The translations under genes were made by a program, and so were the position numbers. This document shows positions 57,586-64,000 of a DNA stretch of 64,000 nucleotides, piece after piece. Position 1 is the stretch's first letter. Each line of letters begins with the position of its first letter. Origin of the DNA: Usnea hakonensis. Lineage: Eukaryota > Ascomycota > Lecanoromycetes > Lecanorales > Parmeliaceae. Where the stretch lies: positions 248,001 to 312,000 of the forward strand of contig BLJB01000064.1 of assembly GCA_013423325.1 (NCBI GenBank), written 5' to 3'. The notes under the pieces are model-generated. The model saw only the letters and a list, made by a program, of their open reading frames with translations. It did not search any database and was not told the origin of the DNA.

Positions 57586-58902
57586 GGAAGGGTTGCTGAG
57601 AGCTGCTCGTGAAGCTAACGTGAAGAGGAAAGATGGCATTGTGATAATGTCACATACAGTAAGGTAGCTAGGTTATGATTAGGGGCGTGGAGCCTGAGCA
57701 GCGCTTATGCCCAATTTGCTGCCCAAGGATAGCACAAAGCCGATCATCCCAGGTTGGCCCTATTAGCCACTTCCCTCAACGTCCACAAGATTAAAAGCTC
57801 CCAATCGCCAGAGGTTCAGGCCCTTTCGACCACCTAGATGTAAGCCAGCGATACCTATACACTGGAATAATTGTAGTAGATGAGATGTACGATACTCGGA
57901 GACCTCGCGTCGGCATATGGAAGTTCGTTGGATCGATGAAGGATGATCGAGTTCAAAGGCGATCCAAGAAGGGAATACGGCTTAGAATACCAGCAAGTCT
58001 TGGAGTATAGTACGTATACGGATGGGTTGTTTGATAAGTTATACTAAAAGCTGACCATACATACAGGCTCTAAGGTTGATGATGAGGGACTTCTACTGGT
58101 CCTCAACGCTCATGGTACGATGATAGCTCAAGGCAAAAGCATCTCGAATGACCTCAAGAACTCCTTCAATTATTTTATCGGCCGAGTCGAGGAATTTTGG
58201 CTTCAACGGCCAACTGAGCATCCTAATTCGCCCCTAAGCTCAGCCTATCATCTATTCTGGAAAATTTTTAACGAGGCCAAGGTCTGAGACATGCCTCAAG
58301 CCGGGATGAGTCTTTTCCGCACTGGGCACTCTGAGTCGGTCATCCAGTCGAAATGACAGGTCCAAGGCTGAGCTTTGACATTCGACGATTTCTGGGCAAA
58401 AGTAGGGAGTTGCAGGAGAGCGGACTTCCTAATTTGTTAGCGAGGGGATGATTTGAGACGAGCCTAGACAGTCAAACACAATTGTTCGCTTTTCAACTTG
58501 TATGCGGCCGTTGCTCGTCAGGCATCTCAGAGGACTCAAATCTTGAGGCTTGAAAGAAGTAAGGAAGAAAGCTGCTTCATACACTGTACACAGTATCAAT
58601 TTACAAGAACATCTGCTGACCAGACGAAAGCGAGGATCATCTGATCAATCAGGCTCGAGTTCGTCATCCAAGGGGCACAGATATGAATTTACGCATCTTA
58701 AGGAACGTAGCCATATAGTCAATATTACCGACACCAGCGATCGGTCGTTGATTCCTAAGAGCGATGTAATGGTTCGGGTATGTACAGCGCTCTCTCATAA
58801 GCCATGGGTACATCAGTACGTAGATCATGAACCACTTCGAAGCAATACTTCTCGTCTTCCCTTCCGTTATAAGCTTTGCGGAATATACGTGCGCCAAGAC
58901 GC
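57586..58902. other. Intergenic, no gene seen
   Basis: About 1.3 kb between the MITE and the 3' end of the NudE gene. The plus-strand frame at 58550-59164 overlaps the antisense of NudE and shows no domain. Confidence 0.5.
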
Positions 58903-60866
58903 TCAAAATGTCTCCCCTACCCCACTCAGCTTCCTCGCACCTCTTCTTTCTGGAGGTCCCATGTCCATCCCTGCAGTGCCCATGCCCAGACTGATCCTCC
59001 GCCCGCTTCCCAAGCCACTATATCTCTTGGTTGTACTTGCGGACGCGATGCCAGGGATGGAAGATGCGCTTTCCCCCTTGCCAATTGTGGTCCTTCTCGA
59101 AGGCGTCGGGGTGAGGACCTCGGCGCTTTCTTCTTCCTCCTGGTGCTGGAAAGATGTGCCATAGTTACTCAGTCTGCTGACGCTTGCTGAATGACCGTGA
59201 CCGTGCGTGCTAGCATAAGAACCTCCGATCGAAGATCGAGGGCGACGGGTCTCGGATTGCGAAGTACTGTTAGCATAATGACCAAGAGGCGTCTGGCTAC
59301 TAGTATTAGATTGCCGACTGCTCGGACGACTGATGCTCGAAGAAACGGCGCCTGGAAGATGGCTTATCGATTGCCGAGACGAGAGACTAGCCCTGGAGCT
59401 AGGTCGACTATTGTGAGGATCGCGACTCGGCGGCCGACTACTATGCATGTCCCGGGTAGGACTTAATTGCGGGATTCCGAATGATAACCGACTAGACGGG
59501 CGGTCGACAATTGGAGTGTACGCAGAGGAAAGACGGCTGGCCGGACGCTCTGTTGTGGGGGTTTGGATGGATGAAGCATTTGAACCGCCGATCCGCTTCT
59601 TATTGCTGCGCATTGTGACGGTGGCTGGGACAAAAGACTGACCAGCTACAGATCCGCTGCGTGGAGAAGCCCGTGGTGGGGTTGATGTTGGTGCTGGCAG
59701 CTTTGAGCGCGCCGATTTCAGTCGTTCTTCTAGGTTTGTCATCTTAGTCCTCAGCCCCCGAATCTGATGAAGCGATTCAGAGTGCGGGAGAGGAGGAACT
59801 TTCTGCTCCAATACAGTACGGTTCAAGGTAGTTCGGCGTGCGAATGATGGTGTCCGGTCATTGTTTAGTGGTACGGAGGGACCGCGGGAGTGCTTCGGCT
59901 GATGCGAAGAATTCTTCTGATGACCTGGGCGGGGTGTGGTGTTTGGGCCTGCCATGGAAAGCCTCGACTTTACTACTGGTACGGCGGGCGTAGTGATAGT
60001 AGCAGGTACAGATTTTTCAGACAAAGGTGGAGACGGAGGTGTAAGTGTCTCTGATACTTCAGAAGACGCTGATTTGGCGGGTGGGGTGGCAATGGTTGGA
60101 GACGAAGTAGATGTGGTTGGTGACATCTCGGATAGCGCTGATTGAGGCCGCGCAAAGTCTGAAACAATCGATGGTGGCTGCAGCCGGCGCTCTTCTGCAC
60201 GCCGAAGCTTATCCTGCCTAATCTCAGCTTCAATCTTGAGATCGCTGAGTTCATCCCGTAGCCGCTGTGTTTCGATTCGGAGAGCTTCCCGTTCTTGCTC
60301 ACCAGCCTTGATCTCTTCTTCGGCCATGACTCCGCGCTCAATAGAGATATTGTATTTCGACTCAAGGTCTTCTAATGAGGATGTTGTATTCCGCGCCTGT
60401 CGTTCGAAATCGTCATTCGATACCTCTGTATCCCGTAATCTAAGTTGTAGGGTCCGATTGGTGTCACGTAGAGCCGTAATTTCTTTCTGAAGTGTGGTTT
60501 GCGCTGTGTTCGCTTCAGCTTTCGATTGCTTGTATCTGGTCTGTTCGAACATTAGACGCGAGCCGCAAGTTTGACGTACGAACAGTGTCCTGCTTTCAGG
60601 TTTGTCGCCGGCAATTTAGGCCAGCTTACCTTCCATTCCTCGACCTCATATCCTAAACCTTCCATCTTTTCCTGCAATTGCTTTTCCCTCCTTTCCGCCG
60701 CCTCTACATCCTTTTCTAATTCAGCCTCTAGCTCCTTGCTAGACGACTGAAAGTCCGCAAGCTCGGCTTCCAGCTGCTCATACTGCGACTTGTAGTACTC
60801 TAAGGAATTCTGGGAGTCTGTAGGTAAACGTGGTGAAGAAGAGATGGAGTCCTCAAGATGTGGCAT
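58903..60866 (-). CDS. nudE: Nuclear distribution protein NudE
   Basis: NudE/NDEL1 family coiled-coil protein that links Lis1 to cytoplasmic dynein and supports nuclear migration along hyphae. Exons 60630-60866 and 58903-60540; the 89-bp intron (GTAAGC...GAACAG, phase 0) joins EEWK to TRYKQSKAEAN. 624 residues. The N-terminal coiled coil covers about residues 15-190, with the highly conserved LQKEITALRDTNRTLQLRLRD segment and FERQARNTTSSLEDLESKYN, the dynein/Lis1-binding region. The C-terminal two thirds is Ser/Pro/Arg-rich and disordered (SSRPSSRDPHNSRPSSR type repeats), probably phosphorylated and involved in localisation. Start at 60866 (MPHLEDSISSSP) fits family starts. Confidence 0.93.
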
Positions 60867-61282
60867 AATGGAAGCAGTCGACCAGAGGCCGCGATCTCTC
60901 GGGCGGGCAGTCGAAGTATCGCGCTAAGGGCTAATGGCAGGTTACTTGAACAATCTTCGGCATCCAAGACCTGGTTGCGCATAGACGGTTCAGAGAAAGT
61001 TCGGATTCAGTCTGATGTGTAAAGCTCACAACCACTAGGCGCCGTGATCGTGGTGGGCGCTGTAAATTTGTTTCGTGCGTAGGCTAGATCTTCCTCTGGC
61101 ATATCATAACAGAATCCTTGTCCTCAAGTCGCGAGATCTCGTCTTTCGAATGTCCTGGATTGCATCTCTGGGGTTGGTCGGCGTTGTCGATGTTGGGGGT
61201 TCAAGTGAGGGTAAGTCATTCCATCAACACCCAAACAGACGCCAAGCCACTAGCCGCTAGCGTGATGCCGGCTAGCAACCTG
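60867..61282. other. Promoter region of nudE
   Basis: Upstream region; no further gene seen. Confidence 0.5.
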
Positions 61283-62045
61283 ATCTTAGGTAAGGTAAGG
61301 TAAGTAAGGTACCCTATTTTTTATTTGAGAAAAAAGTACAAGGCGCTAAGGCCCGAAAGGGCTTTAGCGTCCTACCTCGTATACCTTAGCGAAAGGCTAT
61401 GGGGCCTTTGAACCATTATTACACGGAACTCTAATTCGGGACTGTTAGTATACGGTTTCTTAGTAGATTACCCTAGCACGAGTATTACCAAAAATAGGGT
61501 TTGAAGTTCTACGGTTTTTTTTGCGAAACCGTGACAGAACGGTTTTTTCTAAATTCCGTCTTTTTAGAAAAGACCATTTTCCTACTTAGGTACCAAATCT
61601 TATTTAGTACTACCAAGTCTTATTTAGCACTACCAAGCCTGCCAAGCTAAGTACTCGGGAGTCTTTTTTCTAGAGACTCATCCACGCTATAAATAATTTG
61701 AGGCCAGAAATAAGCGATTTAGCGAATTTTCTCGCGGGGGTAACTTCCTAAATACTTGCGACCGCAATATAGTGGGGGTAGTAGGCATCTCGTAGGGTTA
61801 GGGTAGAGAGGGTCGCATTCAGGGTCTATTATATTTAACGCTAATTGTAAAAAACAGCTGACTAATTATTATTTACGAACGGTTATTAGAGAAAGTACGT
61901 ATTTTTAATAGTAACGTGACTTTTTAGCAACCGTTACTTGACGAGAGCGTTTAGTTATTTACGTGTTTTTTGGTTTACCGTGCATTTACCGTTTTATCCG
62001 TGCATTTACCGTTCCATCAACCCACATAATTTCCTTAAGGTAAGT
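61283..62045 (-). mobile_element. Probable 5'-truncated LINE (non-LTR) remnant
   Basis: Inference from end structure. Read on the minus strand the segment ends with a strong hairpin (CGCTAAAGCCC, TTTC loop, GGGCCTTAGCG; plus-strand 61344-61369), then CTTGTACTTTTTTCTC, an A-rich stretch and a tail of repeated TTACC units (61285-61309). Simple-repeat tails after a 3' hairpin are usual for fungal LINEs. TAAGGTAAGTA occurs at both sides (near 61300 and 62036), which would suit a LINE target duplication. The interior is AT-rich with no reading frame, and contains a 20-bp tandem repeat (61591-61630) and a 16-bp direct repeat (61979-62013). Confidence 0.4.
61591..61640. repeat. 20-bp tandem repeat
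   Basis: Two full units (TACCAAATCTTATTTAGTAC and TACCAAGTCTTATTTAGCAC) and the start of a third, inside the probable LINE remnant. Confidence 0.8.
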
Positions 62046-62206
62046 ATAAGGCTAGTATCCTGAATTAAAGTTGCTATCAGATACAAGCGCTAGAGACGTA
62101 TCATTGAGAATGAATTGTTTAGCAGGTGTGAAGCTATGATTTTGCGACACCGGCTGGCTACAGAAGTAAGTAAAAAAGTAACCAGATACGTCTAAACTTC
62201 GTACCT

Positions 62207-62350
62207 GGTTACAGCAGATGAGTTGTGCGAAGAATGGTCGCCGTGGCTCCAGACCCCAAACGCAACTCCAGCGGCGACGACTACGGTAATCAGTATTGCT
62301 ATGACCATCCATGGCCATGTGTGGATTGGTCGGCACGGGGGCGCTGGACC
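62207..62350 (-). other. Possible exon coding for a membrane-spanning peptide
   Basis: On the minus strand, downstream of a CAATAG acceptor-like site, an open stretch reads GPAPPCRPIHTWPWMVIAIL and continues as ITVVVAAGVAFGVWSHGDHSS, then a GTACGA donor-like site. The hydrophobic core plus Pro/Cys-rich lead resembles the single helix of small fungal membrane proteins. No start codon, other exons or family could be fixed, so it may be a fragment or chance. Confidence 0.25.
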
Positions 62351-62826
62351 TATTGAGACATGAGATTTCGATCAAGAAAACTTCGGAGGCATAGCATCTT
62401 GTGGGCATACAAGAGGTCTTTCTATGTTGCAGCGTACGGAGAACGCCTAGAGGGTACATGGATAGGCAGCTATAATCGGATCGGCCACAGCCATTTTACA
62501 CACTTCTACCCCCTCCTTTTCGGACTTTCATCCACCCACTTCGTTGCTGCTTTGAACCCTAATCGCTCTAGATTTCTACATATTTGGTCTATTAATTTTG
62601 CATATGCTGGGCATATGCGGCAAGTTCGTTGGGGGTACAGTGGATACACTCAGCATGGATAATGTCTTTCTTGCCTACCGGCCTGTCCGGTATTTCAAGT
62701 ACAGATTGATGATGACTACCATATAGAAGCCAATGCAACCAAAATTACACTTTTGATTACTCTTTCCCCAGCCTCTCTCTAACATCTGTTGACCAAGTCC
62801 TCACCTGATGTTCACGATACAATCAT
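62351..62826. other. Intergenic, no gene seen
   Basis: 3' flank of the decarboxylase-like gene. No further signal recognised. Confidence 0.5.
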
Positions 62827-64000
62827 TTACCACCCCCTCAAAGGCTTTTTGACCCTCGCGATCGCAGCCCGCAACGGCGTGTTATGCTCCGGCGACGGAT
62901 CATACTGTGACCCCTTTGTCGGTTCCTGCGCGAAAACCACATCGACTCCCTTCCGGAACAGCAAGCAGTGCGTGCTGCCTCCGAAATGGAACGTGCCAAT
63001 CTGCTCGCCGGCCTTGATCTTTTGCCCTTCGGCCACAGTGATTTCGTTCGATGAGCACTCGCATATGCCGATAAAGACAAGGCCCATGAGACCGATGTCG
63101 CGGTCATCGGCTTCGATGAAGATGACGGCCCTCGCGGCCACTTGCGCGATATAGGCTTGCGAGTTATTGGGCGCGACCTCGTCGGGGCCGCCCTCGCTTT
63201 CGGGGTTGGCGAAGCCTTCGAAATAGTTGGCGGAGTAGTAGGATCCTGGGATGTTGAAGGCGCGGACGATGGTACCGGAGACGGGGCTGTGCCAGCGGTG
63301 GTAGCTGAGGGCGCTGAGGAAGGCTTGATAGACGGTGCCGTGCACGAATTGCGGGGTGAAGGGGTCGTATTGAAGCATGTCGGCGAGCGAGTAGGGTTGG
63401 CTTTTGAGCCAGAATTTGGATTTTTCGTCGACTTCGTGAATACGCCGGAGGAAGATGGGGGTGGACTCGCACGCATTGTAGATGATTGCGCCGGCGCTGG
63501 GATCGCTGGACGGTCCCCCAATCGGCATACCTGGCGGGGGGTTCCCTTGGTCGGCGTCTTTGGTGAATGGTGCAGCCCCAAGGGGACGCATACCATCACG
63601 AAACTCTCGAATAAAGAAGTCATCCCACGACTTGAAACCGTAGTGATCTGCGGATTTGTCGCAGACGTAGAGTTGGTCGAATTTGTAATCCGTCATGCCA
63701 TTGTTGCCTTTGACGGCTAGCTCGTTCAGCGCTTTCTCGTTTAGCCAGCCATCTTCGTGACCCGTAAGAACATTTGTAGATAGTGGCGTGCCCAGGAAAA
63801 CGGCCCATTTATTCAGAATTTTCGCAAAGTGCTCGCTAACTTCTCGCCGAAGGAAAAACGCATTGCCAGAACTTGTGCACATTGGCCAATTAAGAATGGC
63901 GTTGATAGGAAAGCCAATTAGCCCTACCTCATCGGCAATGGTACTCCACTGGGGAGCACTGTCCATGAGGTGATTGATGAGCTTCAGCATGTGGTGGAAG
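62827..64000 (-). CDS. Phosphatidylserine-decarboxylase-like protein (5' partial)
   Basis: Member of the phosphatidylserine decarboxylase superfamily, nearer to the soluble fungal PSD-like proteins (including the L-tryptophan decarboxylase PsiD group) than to mitochondrial Psd1. The visible 391 residues start beyond the window edge (FHHMLK continues upstream without a stop). An N-terminal helical domain (LINHLMDSAPQW, FPINAILNWPM, FAKILNKWAVFLGTPLS) precedes the catalytic region FKSWDDFFIREF. The PSD core has YHRWHSPVSG, the typical catalytic His region, and FGGSTHCLLF, the GS(T/S) self-cleavage site that creates the pyruvoyl group (about 62963-62995). No transmembrane anchor is visible, so a cytosolic enzyme acting on an amino acid rather than a membrane lipid is possible. 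Substrate cannot be decided here. Confidence 0.85.
   Translation of the reverse strand, partial: FHHMLKLINHLMDSAPQWSTIADEVGLIGFPINAILNWPMCTSSGNAFFLRREVSEHFAKILNKWAVFLGTPLSTNVLTGHEDGWLNEKALNELAVKGNNGMTDYKFDQLYVCDKSADHYGFKSWDDFFIREFRDGMRPLGAAPFTKDADQGNPPPGMPIGGPSSDPSAGAIIYNACESTPIFLRRIHEVDEKSKFWLKSQPYSLADMLQYDPFTPQFVHGTVYQAFLSALSYHRWHSPVSGTIVRAFNIPGSYYSANYFEGFANPESEGGPDEVAPNNSQAYIAQVAARAVIFIEADDRDIGLMGLVFIGICECSSNEITVAEGQKIKAGEQIGTFHFGGSTHCLLFRKGVDVVFAQEPTKGSQYDPSPEHNTPLRAAIARVKKPLRGW

Noticed and set aside
58550..59164. 204-codon plus-strand frame
   Set aside because: Half of it is antisense to the NudE C-terminus and no domain is visible.
61344..61369. Hairpin as a Helitron 3' end
   Set aside because: No CTRR terminus follows at the expected distance and no A-T insertion site is visible; the simple-repeat tail fits a LINE better.

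Overview
The window is nuclear DNA of a filamentous ascomycete (Pezizomycotina). The evidence is short 50-150 bp spliceosomal introns with GT...AG ends and CTAAC/CTGAC branch points, Pezizomycotina-type gene families (Dbp9, NudE, a fungal rhodopsin-domain membrane protein, a GMC oxidoreductase, an NRPS-like reductase, GH47), and AT-rich transposon islands with the directional C-to-T/G-to-A decay of repeat-induced point mutation (RIP). I cannot name the species. Gene models below were spliced by hand and checked by reading phase and family conservation.

Layout. 1-17 kb is mostly housekeeping and conserved sequence: 3' part of the helicase gene DBP9 (+), a small secreted protein (+), a diflavin-reductase-like protein without FMN domain (-), a dead VIT/VWA gene (-), cytosolic/mitochondrial arginyl-tRNA synthetase (+) and a disordered conserved protein (+). 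17.7-31.7 kb looks like a compact metabolic gene cluster: an A-T-R NRPS-like carboxylate reductase (-), a seven-helix rhodopsin-domain protein (+), a secreted FAD-dependent GMC oxidoreductase (-), a divergently transcribed MCT-type MFS transporter (+), and a fusion of an isocitrate/isopropylmalate-dehydrogenase-like domain with an isochorismatase-like hydrolase (+). 32-38.6 kb holds a single-pass membrane protein (+), a class I alpha-mannosidase (-) and a secreted protein of unknown function (-).

39.5-57.6 kb is a transposon block. A hAT DNA transposon (8-bp target duplication, 12-bp inverted ends, RIP-broken transposase) is itself interrupted by a Ty3/gypsy element (5-bp duplication, 245-bp LTRs). 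After a 2-kb gap that contains a cytochrome P450 gene comes a Ty1/copia element (5-bp duplication, 321-bp LTRs). This copia element sits inside the first exon of that P450: the start codon and first 16 codons lie 5.5 kb away on the far side, and joining the two parts across one copy of the duplication gives a frame-consistent 506-residue P450. A hAT-type MITE (8-bp duplication) lies just upstream of the old P450 start codon.

58.9-64 kb returns to normal genes: the dynein regulator NudE (-), a probable 5'-truncated LINE remnant, a possible small membrane-peptide exon, and a phosphatidylserine-decarboxylase-like protein (-) that runs off the window end. The proposed system of greatest interest is the NRPS-like/fusion-enzyme cluster, with the transposon-broken P450 about 18 kb away as a possible former member or an independent loss.
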